Source of the DNA: Arsenophonus sp052171275
GTDB taxonomy: Bacteria; Pseudomonadota; Gammaproteobacteria; Enterobacterales; Enterobacteriaceae
Assembly: GCA_052171275.1 (NCBI GenBank)
Contig: CM125795.1
Coordinates: forward strand, 992,001-1,056,000
Direction of reading: 5' to 3'
Length of the DNA stretch: 64,000 nucleotides
A model generated the notes under the pieces. It saw nothing but the letters and a program-made list of their open reading frames with translations. It was not told the origin of the DNA and did not search any database. Both the position numbers and the translations under genes were made by a program. Positions 38,291 through 48,100 of this stretch are shown here, piece by piece (within the stretch, counting starts at the first letter, position 1; every line of letters starts with the position of its first letter).

Positions 38291-39338
38291 TATTACTTAT
38301 TCTCCGTAATAATTTAAATAATATGGTAATTACGTATTCAGGTTTTATGTCAATTAAACTTTGATGATATCCATCTTTTGTATTTCCTTTTTTAATTTTA
38401 TGATAACCGGTTATTAATCTAATAATCTCTACCAAATTTGATAATGGTGGCGTAAAATCAGGACTACTTGGACCATAAAGTGCAACTAATGGTCGATTTA
38501 ATGCTGCTGCAATATGCATTAAACCTGAATCATTTGTCACTATAATTTTGCAAGATGCTAATAAATTAACTACTTGTTCAATTGTTGTTTTACCAGCTAA
38601 ATTAAAACAATATTGTCGATAATCTTGAGAAATTAATTGTTTAATATTCTCACCAATATAGTAATCTTTTTGTGAACCAAATATTAAAATTTGATAATCA
38701 TTAGCAGAAAATAATAGTTGTGCTAACTTAGCATAGTGATAATAAGGCCAGCATTTAGCTGGCCCAAATTCTGCACCAGGACAAAAACCTATAATTGGTA
38801 ATTGTTCTGAAATACGAAAAATATACTTACTTTTAATAATTTCTGTTTCTGTTACGAAAAGTTTAGGCCATAAAATAGGTTTAGGAATTTCATCGGCCTT
38901 ATTGATAGTATCTTTTTTATATGCTAAGACGACATAGCGATGAATAATTTGTGGGAAAGCAACTTTATCTAGTATACGAATATCATTTAATAACCAATAA
39001 CGCATTTCACCGCGCCATCCTGTTCGTATAGGAATTTTGACAAAAAAAAGAATTAGCGCTGATTTAAAGGAATTTGGCAATATATAAGCTTGTTCATAAC
39101 GTTTAGTTTGTAAATTAATACCAAGTTGACGAAGTACTCTGATATTTAAACAACCATGATCTATAGGCATTGATATCACCCGACTTACTTCAGGCATCTT
39201 ATTTAATAATAATTTACACCAATCATTTGCTATAACATCAATTTCTATATCTACGTATAAGCTTTTCAAAGTACGATAAAGGCTCTGTGATATCATCATA
39301 TCACCAATCCATGATGGACCTACGACAAGTATCTTCAT
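38271..39338 (-). CDS. waaF: ADP-heptose:LPS heptosyltransferase II
   Basis: WaaF adds the second heptose to the inner core, making the acceptor for WaaG. The 355-residue GT9 protein has the characteristic opening GPSWIGDMMISQSLYRTL, the LPNSFKSAL and RTGWRGEMRYWLLNDIR blocks, GFCPGAEFGPAKCWPYYHYA, and the C-terminal TNDSGLMHIAAALNRP and YGPSSPDFTPP donor-binding segments. E. coli WaaF has 348 residues; the extra ones are at the C-terminus, where the gene overlaps waaC. It begins ten bases after hldD stops, without a strong Shine-Dalgarno, as expected for coupling. All family motifs are intact. Confidence 0.97.
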   Translation of the reverse strand: MKILVVGPSWIGDMMISQSLYRTLKSLYVDIEIDVIANDWCKLLLNKMPEVSRVISMPIDHGCLNIRVLRQLGINLQTKRYEQAYILPNSFKSALILFFVKIPIRTGWRGEMRYWLLNDIRILDKVAFPQIIHRYVVLAYKKDTINKADEIPKPILWPKLFVTETEIIKSKYIFRISEQLPIIGFCPGAEFGPAKCWPYYHYAKLAQLLFSANDYQILIFGSQKDYYIGENIKQLISQDYRQYCFNLAGKTTIEQVVNLLASCKIIVTNDSGLMHIAAALNRPLVALYGPSSPDFTPPLSNLVEIIRLITGYHKIKKGNTKDGYHQSLIDIKPEYVITILFKLLRRISNNESINY

Positions 39339-39348
39339 ATTATTTTAT

Positions 39349-40287
39349 TTAATAATGGCGATTTAACCATTGCATATAATTAGTAACTCCTTCCCTCATA
39401 GTTTTAAATGGTTTTGCATAACCAGCAGCACGTAATTTTGTAAGATTTGCTTCTGTAAATACTTGATAGCAATTTTTCAGGTTATCAGGAAAAGCAATAT
39501 ATTCTACTATAAGTTTTTTTTCTTTATGAAAAGCGATTATCTCATCAGCTAATGCCTGAAATGAATCAGCCTTACCTCTACCACAATTAAATATACCGGA
39601 AATTTTATTTTTCCAACACCATAAATTAACATCCGCTACATCACTTACATAAATGAAATCACGTTTAAATTTTTCACTACCTATAAAAAGTTTTAATATA
39701 TTACCTTTATTAGTTTGGTTATTTAAATGGAAGGCAACGCTAGCCATACTTTTCTTATGACCCTCACGAGGACCGTAAACATTAAAATAACGAAATCCAC
39801 ATACCTGAGAGGTAATTTTTGGTAAAATTCTTCTAACGTATTGATCAAATAAAAACTTGGAGTAACCATATATATTTAATGGTTTCTCATAGTGCCTTTC
39901 TTCAATAAAATAATCATTTCTATTACCATAAATAGCGGCTGAAGAAGCATATAAAAATTTAATATCTCGTTCAATACAGTAATGAAGTAATTTTTTTGAA
40001 TATTCATAATTATTATTCATAACATATTGACCATCCAATTCTGTGGTTGATGAAGAAGCTCCTTCATGAAAAATTACATCAATTTCACCAATATTATCAC
40101 CATTCATAATACTCTTAATAAAATCTACTTTATCGATATAGTCAGCAATATCTAAATCAACTAAATTGATGAATTTATCTTTTTTTTTAAAATTATCAAC
40201 TACCAAAATGTCATTTTGTCCAATATCGTTTAGTGCTTTAATAATATTACTTCCAATAAAACCAGAACCACCTGTAACTATGATCAT
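39349..40287 (-). CDS. hldD: ADP-L-glycero-D-manno-heptose 6-epimerase
   Basis: HldD converts ADP-D-glycero- to ADP-L-glycero-D-manno-heptose, the donor used by WaaC and WaaF; it is a soluble extended short-chain dehydrogenase with bound NADP. The start at 40287 gives MIIVTGGSGFIGSN, exactly where relatives begin; a GTG at 40296 in frame would add three residues. Visible are the GGxGFIGSN dinucleotide-binding motif, the catalytic Tyr and Lys in YGYSKFLFDQYV, the FRYFNVYGPREGHK block and the C-terminal KPFKTMREGVTNYMQWLNR. At 312 residues it matches the family (310). It leads the operon hldD-waaF-waaC, the E. coli order. HldE, which makes the precursor, is not in this window. Confidence 0.97.
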   Translation of the reverse strand: MIIVTGGSGFIGSNIIKALNDIGQNDILVVDNFKKKDKFINLVDLDIADYIDKVDFIKSIMNGDNIGEIDVIFHEGASSSTTELDGQYVMNNNYEYSKKLLHYCIERDIKFLYASSAAIYGNRNDYFIEERHYEKPLNIYGYSKFLFDQYVRRILPKITSQVCGFRYFNVYGPREGHKKSMASVAFHLNNQTNKGNILKLFIGSEKFKRDFIYVSDVADVNLWCWKNKISGIFNCGRGKADSFQALADEIIAFHKEKKLIVEYIAFPDNLKNCYQVFTEANLTKLRAAGYAKPFKTMREGVTNYMQWLNRHY

Positions 40288-43002
40288 TAGATTCACTTTT
40301 ATTAAATAGATATAATCTTTATATATACTATAAAATAGTAAAATTTACCTAATATTAATTACGATAAATAATATAATTTATTAAAATAATATAACTAATA
40401 ATAGATTTTATATTTGTAGAAAAATGAATTAAATCATTATTATTTTAATAAATTAACTACTTTGATAAAATTAATTATAATACAAAAACAAAAAAGTTAA
40501 TAAATTTTTTATTTAATTTATATAAGATAAAATATAAAAAAATTAATATTTCTTATTTAAAAAAATTTTAATTTAAGAATCATGATATACAGTATTTATA
40601 TATAATATATTAAACAATTTTTTATAATTATTTATAATTTATTATTATTAATAATAATTCAGTTTAATTCTATTAATTTTAATATATCTTTCTATGATTA
40701 TTTTATTAAATTCAGTGAGAGATGATAATTAATATATTTTTTATTTTATTGTTATAGTAAGTGTATTAATATTTGCTAATTAAGTATTATTAGATATCAA
40801 AATACTATCTATTATACTACTTAAATTATAGTAAAGTGAAAATAATTAATAATAAATATTTATTTATTATTTTACTAATAAGAATAGTTAGCATAAAATT
40901 ATTTATAAGTTTATAATTCTGTTTATATCATTTAGAATATCTATAATATAATTTCTATAAAAAATTTAATTGTTTTATTACTTAAGTTTTTTTTGTAATC
41001 GTTATTCTATTGAATATAATAATATAGTGTAGCATAAAAAATATTTCTATAAAATTTTAATAACGATTAAATTAACAGTTATGAATTTTAATATATTTAT
41101 TTATTTTTTAGTATTAAATGTTATATTTATAGCAATTGATATTTCATTCTATTTTAAATAAGAATTATTTCATCTTTTAATATTATTTACTTTAATAAAT
41201 TAATAACTTAATTAGTTTAATAATAATATGAAATAAGATACAAAATCTTTATTTAGTATATTTCAAGATATTTATTTACTACAAAGAAAAAATTTTATAA
41301 TTTAATAATAAAAATTATAGAGTTTATAAATCAAAACTAAATATCTAAATAGTTTTTTATTATAAGATTTTATCAAATTATAATAACTAATTTATTATAA
41401 TTGAATTATTTAATTACATGTAATAAATGAATAAATGATTATTAAAATGATCAATTTTAGCACTGTTATTTTACTAATAAAAATTAGAGATATTAATTAT
41501 CTTGTTTTAATTGTACATCTAAAAGATAATGAATATTCACTATTATTAACTATGATAGCTAGTAATTTAACTAAAATAACAAAATTAATATTTTAAATAT
41601 TTAACAATCAATATTTATTGATATATTTTAATTTTAATTAGATAAACTAATATCAAAATTTATTTTGATATATAAACAACCGATATTTAAATTGTAGTAA
41701 TTTTACAATTAATTAAGAAATAATTTATGATTAGTGAATAAATATATTTTAATATATCTTCTTTTCAAAAGTATTGATAATTTCTTGCCTATAATTGTAA
41801 TGTATTTCATTGCAAATGATATTTTATTGATAATGAATACATGGCTTAATTGTTAATATGTGTAAATGTTATAGAAATAGCTTTATTAAAAATAATAAAA
41901 ACAATTAGTAAAAAATGTCATAGTTTATTTATTTTTAATTTTTTTTTATAAATTATTCTTTTTTTTGTTTTATTTCTTTTTTAGATTTATTTATCTTTTC
42001 TAATTCATCTCTTCTATTTCAGATTTATTTTTTATTCATAATTAATAATTTTATTAAGTAAATAATATTTTGTTATATTTAATTATATTGAGGTTTTTTA
42101 TTATCTTTTAAAGCTAAAATAATAATAGAGTCTCTAAAATATCTTGCACTAAATCTAGATTGCTCATTTTTTATTTTTATTAAATTATTAGCATTAATTG
42201 TTTATAATGCTTATATTTTTTAAGTAATATCATTTTTTTTATAAATTAATAATAGTTTCTTTCATTTTGTTTAACTAAACATACTATATATTATATATGA
42301 TGTATATATTTTATTATTTTCTTTATTCGTTTTAAATAAAAATTTAATTTATTTTTTACTACATAATCACAAATAGAATTGAGCTACTTAATCAACGACG
42401 ACTAGTAAATTTGTTTTGTCATATTAACAATTAATATATTATTTTTGTTAAATTATCTCTTTTGTTAATTATATAGTTTTTATATTTAATACATTGTTAA
42501 ATAAGTAGTGGTAATATTTTTCTAATTTTTAACTGATTAACTAAATAATTGTTTTTAATTATCTATTCTTGAGCACTTCTATTTTTGTCTATAGTAATTA
42601 ATTAAAAAATTAATTTAATTTTTAATTAAATTAATACTAATTTAGATTACTAATAATAATTGATGATCAAAAAAATAGAATTATAAAGACTAATCAGCAA
42701 ACGATTTAATATAAATAAAAATAAAGTAAATTAAAATTATATTATATTGGTTAGTATTATTCGTCTTAATTTATTATTCTAAATAATATTATTTAGAACT
42801 ATTTATAATTATTATGCGCTTACTAAAAGCATTATCTACATTTTTTAGAGATAATATTAAAAAATAATAGCTTTATTTTTTAAAAAAATATAAAATAATT
42901 ATATATTATTATTAAGATTATTTTCAATTTATAACTTTTATAAAAATATTAATTAACTACGATACATCTAATAAATATCAATTGATATTGACACTAATTT
43001 TA
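40288..43002. other. 2.7-kb spacer between hldD and yibN
   Basis: In E. coli the genes between these two blocks include kbl, tdh, envC and gpmM. None is intact here. A possible remnant of envC lies at 41930-42422; the remainder is AT desert with no readable frame, so gpmM appears to be largely deleted as well as decayed. Confidence 0.6.
41930..42422 (-). pseudogene. envC: Possible remnant of envC (murein hydrolase activator)
   Basis: Tentative. On the minus strand ATG-Thr-Lys at 42422 is followed, after a one-base shift, by Arg-Arg and a hydrophobic run (about LSSSILFVIM), resembling a signal peptide and the MTRAVKPRR opening of E. coli EnvC. Further on, E-Q-S-R-F-S-A-R (near 42165-42142) resembles the EnvC segment E-E-S-Q-R-x-x-R, and R-R-D-E-L-E with many Lys/Glu (near 42015-41955) resembles its coiled coil (R-A-E-L-E-E). 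The spacing is 40-50 codons shorter than in E. coli and the C-terminal LytM domain is not convincingly readable. Synteny helps, since envC lies two genes from yibN in E. coli. It could be another exported, coiled-coil protein. Confidence 0.27.
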
Positions 43003-43044
43003 AAATAATTAAAGTCAATTTATATAAATTGACTTTAATTATTT
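43003..43044. repeat. Perfect 42-bp palindrome upstream of yibN
   Basis: The sequence is its own reverse complement over 42 bases, each half containing GTCAA-type G:C pairs. It ends about 65 bases before the yibN start. That position would suit an operator or an upstream terminator, but there is no T tract beyond the stem and no live gene upstream. Confidence 0.82.
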
Positions 43045-43112
43045 AGTAACAAATGTACATTTCATAATATAAATAAATCCACTATTAACTGTTGGAGTTG
43101 TTATTATACATG

Positions 43113-43541
43113 ATGCAAGAAATCATGGAGTTTATAAGCCGACATTCAATACTTAGCATAACCTGGATTATTTTATTAATTACGATAATCATACTAATTA
43201 TTAATAGTTTATTTGCTAAAACAAAAAATATTACTTGTTCCCAAGCTATACAATTAATTAATAAAGAAGAAGCGATTATTATTGATTTACGTTCTCATGA
43301 TGATTTTCGTAAGGGACACATTATTCATTCAATTAATCTAACTCCATTAGAAATTAAAGATAATAATATAGGAGAATTAAAAAAACATAAGAAAAAACCA
43401 ATTATTGTTGTCTCAGAAAATGGAATAGAAGCATTTAAACCAGCTGAACAACTTGTTCAATATGGTTTTGAACGTGTTTTTTTTCTAAAAGAAGGAATTA
43501 TAGGCTGGTCTAGCGAAAATTTACCGCTAGCTAAAAAATAA
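43113..43541 (+). CDS. yibN: Membrane-anchored rhodanese-like protein YibN
   Basis: A small protein with one N-terminal membrane segment (about residues 13-33) and a single cytosolic rhodanese domain. The start at 43113 gives MQEIMEF as in E. coli; an adjacent ATG at 43110 and a TTG at 43092 are possible, and GGAG at 43094-43097 would serve either ATG. The domain shows the IIIDLRSHDDFRKGHI and SINLTPLEIK motifs of the family. The only cysteine is Cys42, outside the active-site loop (VSENGIEAFKP), so sulfurtransferase activity is unlikely. Length 142 residues, as in E. coli. It precedes secB as in E. coli, except that grxC between them is missing. Confidence 0.94.
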   Translation: MQEIMEFISRHSILSITWIILLITIIILIINSLFAKTKNITCSQAIQLINKEEAIIIDLRSHDDFRKGHIIHSINLTPLEIKDNNIGELKKHKKKPIIVVSENGIEAFKPAEQLVQYGFERVFFLKEGIIGWSSENLPLAKK

Positions 43542-43620
43542 AAAGTGATTCGCCAGAGATATTATAAATTATATTTATAATAATTTAATATCATAATGAT
43601 ATTAAAAGGTAATTAACATT

Positions 43621-44097
43621 ATGTTAGAACAAAATCATGAAGATATAGTATTTCAGATTCAGCGAATATACACTAAAGATATTTCATTTGAAACACCTAA
43701 TACACCTAATATTTTTCAGAAAGAATGGAAACCAGAAATTAGATTAGATTTAGATACTTCATCTAGTGAATTAGTTGAACATGTTCATGAAGTTATCTTA
43801 CGAGTTACAGTTACAGCAAGTTTAACTGAAGAAATTGCTTTTCTATGTGAAGTACAACAAGCCGGAATATTTTCTATTAATGGCATTAAAGAAAGTCAGA
43901 TGTATCATTTTTTATGTGCTTATTGCCCAAATATTTTATTTCCATATTCGCGCGAATGTATTACTAATTTAGTTAGTCGAGGAACATTTCCACAATTAAA
44001 TTTAGCACCTGTTAATTTTGATGTATTATTCATGAACTATTTACATAAACAGCATACAATAAAAACTAAAGATTCTAAGAATAATCAGGAAACTTAA
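43621..44097 (+). CDS. secB: Protein-export chaperone SecB
   Basis: Cytosolic tetrameric holdase that keeps outer-membrane and periplasmic preproteins unfolded and delivers them to SecA. The 158-residue protein aligns over its length with E. coli SecB (155): FQIQRIYTKDISFE, the LRVTVTAS strand, FLCEVQQAGIF, CPNILFPYSRECI and GTFPQLNLAPVNFD are all present. AAAGG is ten bases upstream of the ATG. Its stop TAA shares its last base with the gpsA start (TAATG), indicating coupled translation. Its retention implies that the cell still exports SecB-dependent proteins, consistent with an outer membrane. Confidence 0.97.
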   Translation: MLEQNHEDIVFQIQRIYTKDISFETPNTPNIFQKEWKPEIRLDLDTSSSELVEHVHEVILRVTVTASLTEEIAFLCEVQQAGIFSINGIKESQMYHFLCAYCPNILFPYSRECITNLVSRGTFPQLNLAPVNFDVLFMNYLHKQHTIKTKDSKNNQET

Positions 44098-45125
44098 TGA
44101 AAACAGTTTCAATTGCAGTTATCGGTGCCGGCTCTTATGGCACATCATTAGGTATTACACTTGCACGTAATAATCATCTTGTTTTACTTTGGGGTCATGA
44201 TCCTGAACATATTAAAAAATTACAAAAAGATCGATGTAATCAAGTATTTTTACCAAATATTAAATTTCCTGATAATTTATTACCTGAAGTTTCTCTTAAG
44301 ATGGCAATAACAAAAAGTCGTAATATATTGATCGTTGTTCCAAGTTATGCATTTAATCAAGTTTTACAAAATATTAGACCTTATTTAACAAGATATTCAC
44401 GTATTATTTGGGCAACAAAAGGACTTGAATATAATACTGGACGTTTATTGCAAGATGCTGCTCGAGAAATACTTGGAGATAAAATTCCACTTGCTGTTCT
44501 TTCTGGTCCAACATTTGCTAAAGAATTAGCTGCTGGTTTGCCTACAGCAATCACAGTAGCATCATTTGATAATGAGTTTAATGAAGAGCTACAACAACTT
44601 TTCCATTCTAGTAAGAGTTTGATAGTTTATAAAAATTCAGATATGGTTGGTGTCCAGTTATGTGGAGCAATTAAGAATGTAATTGCAATTAGTGCAGGCA
44701 TATCAGATGGTATGGGATTTGGCGCTAATGCTCGTATTTCGCTGATAACACGAGGATTAAATGAAATAAGTCGCTTAGGTATTGCTATTGGAGCAAAACT
44801 CTCTACATTTATGGGAATAGCTGGTTTTGGGGATCTTGTTTTAACCTGTACTGATAACCAATCACGTAATCGTCAATTTGGTATTTTGCTTGGTCAAGGC
44901 ATAAAAATTGAAGAAGCAAAAAAGCAAATTTGTCAAGTAGTTGAAGGTTATTTAACTGCTAAAGAAGTTCATGTATTGGCACAACGTATTGGTATAAAAA
45001 TGCCAATTATTGAACAAATTTATCAAGTTTTATATTGTAAAAAAAATATATTTGAAGCAATAAATACATTATTTAGTCAAACTACTAAAGAAGAAATTAA
45101 TGATATAGATATTTTTAATTATTAA
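44097..45125 (+). CDS. gpsA: Glycerol-3-phosphate dehydrogenase [NAD(P)+]
   Basis: GpsA reduces dihydroxyacetone phosphate to sn-glycerol 3-phosphate, the backbone for phospholipids. The 342-residue protein has the N-terminal VIGAGSYGTSL nucleotide-binding motif, ATKGLE, the SGPTFAKELAAGLPTA block, the catalytic Lys in GAIKNVIAIS (about residue 193), the NARISLITRGLNE segment and GFGDLVLTCTDNQSRNR. E. coli GpsA has 339 residues. It is coupled to secB by a one-base overlap, with a CAGGAAA Shine-Dalgarno inside the end of secB. In E. coli cysE follows; here no cysE could be read. Confidence 0.97.
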   Translation: MKTVSIAVIGAGSYGTSLGITLARNNHLVLLWGHDPEHIKKLQKDRCNQVFLPNIKFPDNLLPEVSLKMAITKSRNILIVVPSYAFNQVLQNIRPYLTRYSRIIWATKGLEYNTGRLLQDAAREILGDKIPLAVLSGPTFAKELAAGLPTAITVASFDNEFNEELQQLFHSSKSLIVYKNSDMVGVQLCGAIKNVIAISAGISDGMGFGANARISLITRGLNEISRLGIAIGAKLSTFMGIAGFGDLVLTCTDNQSRNRQFGILLGQGIKIEEAKKQICQVVEGYLTAKEVHVLAQRIGIKMPIIEQIYQVLYCKKNIFEAINTLFSQTTKEEINDIDIFNY

Positions 45126-48100
45126 AATATTAGAATATTGGAGTGAAGATATATTCACAATATTAGAAACTTTAAGATATTTTAATGGTAAATAACTTAG
45201 ATTATAGTAAATCTAGTTGTTTATCTTTACAATTGATTAAAATTTATATAAAATAATATATAAAATAAATATTTTTTGTAATTATTTAATTTAAAAAACG
45301 ATTACGCCATATACCTATTCGATAATCAGTATACATATTTAATTTCTATTATTATATATACAGATTTTTTACTTTAAAGATTAAAAATAATTTTAAATAA
45401 ATAATTATAAAAACTATATAGTCAAAAAGGAAATTAATAGGTATATTTATAAAATAAAATAAATTTATATTTTTATTATATTGATATATTCATATCAAAT
45501 AATTAATATTAGTTATGATATTATATGTAGATAAAATAAAAAAGTATTATTTTTATTAAATTTTCTGTAATTAAAAAATTAATTTTCGATAATAATCGAA
45601 TTTTTATATTCATAAAATAAATAAAATAAAAAGAATATATTTTAATTATAATAAATTTAATATAAATTATTTTAATGATTCTAGTAATGAACACTACATA
45701 AATTTATGTATAAATATAAATTTGTAGCATATAAAATATATGCTAGTTTAATGCTGTTTCACTTTGTATTTTTTTATGTTAATATATATATATTTTGTTG
45801 TCTTTATTATTATATTAAAATTATTGATAATTGGTTTTTAATAATTAAAAATTAATATATTTTTAATAAAATCAATAAACTTTTTATACTCAAACGAGTA
45901 TTTTAAATTGTATTATTTTTTAAATATTAAAATATCATATGGATATTATAGATTTTAGTGTTTTTTAGTAGTTTTGTAACTTAGATTAACATATAAATCA
46001 TAATTTATATATTCTATTACTAATTTTATATTAATAAGTATTATATTATATAATATTTTTAAAAGATTAAATTTAATAAGTTATTTTTCAAATTTTGATT
46101 AATTTTAAAATAACTATATATTCTATTATCAAATAATACAAATTAATTAATTTATCATGTTTTATTTCATCTTAAAATATATTTATCATTATCTATCTTT
46201 ATTTAAGATCTTCTATTTTATCGATTACTTTAATATACGTTATCTTAATTAAAATAGTTTAGTTTTTATACATAACTATAGAATTTATTATCTCTAATAC
46301 TATTAGAGATCTATATTTTATAAATAAAGTAAGTATATTGGTATATAACATTAACTAAAAATAAGCTTTTATCATTAATATAAATATAATTATATTTTAA
46401 ATAAAAGATTTATTAATTATATCATTAAATTGTAATATTGCCTCAATATTCTATGTTATCTTTTATTTTATTGAGAAAAAAACACATATATAAATTAAAT
46501 TTATATATATAGATAATTAAATAATATTAATGATTATATAATATATATAAATACTTTTTAAAATTAATGTAAAACATTTGCTATATTTAATAGCATTCAC
46601 TTAAAAAACACATCCATTTTATATTTTAAAAATATTTATTTTTATATAATTATAGTTAATTAGTCTATTATCAATTATAATTTTGAAAAATTGACATAGA
46701 TTTGTAATCTTTTATTTTTAAAGATAGAATATGTTTTCTTTAATTTACAATTAATTCAATTTTATGATTACTTATTTATATATTTTATTTTTTACTAACA
46801 ATAAAATTAAAGTATAAATAATTTTAATAATTAAAGAATAACTTATATCTATTTTCCATTTTCTTATTTTATAAGTTTTACTATAACAATAAAATTTATT
46901 TTTAATAAATAGCTTTTCATTATTAAAAATATTAAATATCTTAAAAAGTAGTAAAAATTTATCTTCAATTATATTTTATATATCTTTAATATACCATTAA
47001 ATTATATTGATTTTAATCATTTTTATTAAAATAAAATAAATTAAGTTAATAATAAATTTAATAATTTATTTATATCGGAATTATATAAATTTTATTTATA
47101 TATAAAAAATTAATATTTTTTAAAAAATATATATAGATATCATAAATACAATTACTACTACAACTGCCACTATGATATTTATTATCTTATGAATTTATAT
47201 TACAAAATATGAATATAGAATAGAAAAAAATTCTTATAGAATAAGTATTCAAGCTTTAATAAGTTAACACGCATAGTTTTGATGAGTATCAAATAACAAT
47301 CCCTATTAATCTTTAAAAATAAAAATTATTTGTTAAAAATCACATATAAATAATAATAACTTAATTATGTGATCTAAATATAAGATCTAAAATGAATTGT
47401 ATGAATTTAAACTATATTTATCAAATTTATTATTTTAAAGTGATAATTTTTGATGAATTTATTATTCATCAATAATAAAACAGTTAAAATTTTATATTTT
47501 TAGTTTAATACTATATAAATTTATGTTTTGATTATATCAATAATATATTTTTACGATTTGACATCATCTTAATTATCAAATAAAATAAATGGTTACTATA
47601 TGTATAATTAAAAATCTAATTTAGATATAAGTTACTTTAATTAAAAAAATTAAATAATTAAAGTAATATATTAGTTTATAAACTTATAAGTACATGATTT
47701 GATATTAAAAAATATTTTATTTCAATTAAAATAAAATAATTTAATCTAACTAACAATAAAGATTATAATAAATAGATAATTAGGAGAGAGAATAAATGAA
47801 TTTTATAGAAATAAAATATAATTTTTTAATAGATTAAGTATATATAATATGTATTAATATATATAAACTAATATGCCTATTAAAATAATTTTTTATTAAA
47901 ATTCTTCTATTTGAAAAATAATATATATTTGTGAAAAACTAAAGTTTTGATTATAATTAATCTAACTAATTTTTAAGATTTTTATTCGATCTTTACTTTA
48001 AAAATATTTTTTAACAAGAAATTGTTTTAAATATATATCAATTAATTACTTATCTTTTAATTATATATAAAAGATAAGATCTACGAAAAATTTTCTATGT

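Noticed and set aside
45126..45360. Fossil of cysE after gpsA, expected from E. coli synteny
   Set aside because: A few residues (Leu-Glu, Trp, Lys-Ser-Ser) can be matched, but spacing is inconsistent and the conserved hexapeptide-repeat domain is not readable.
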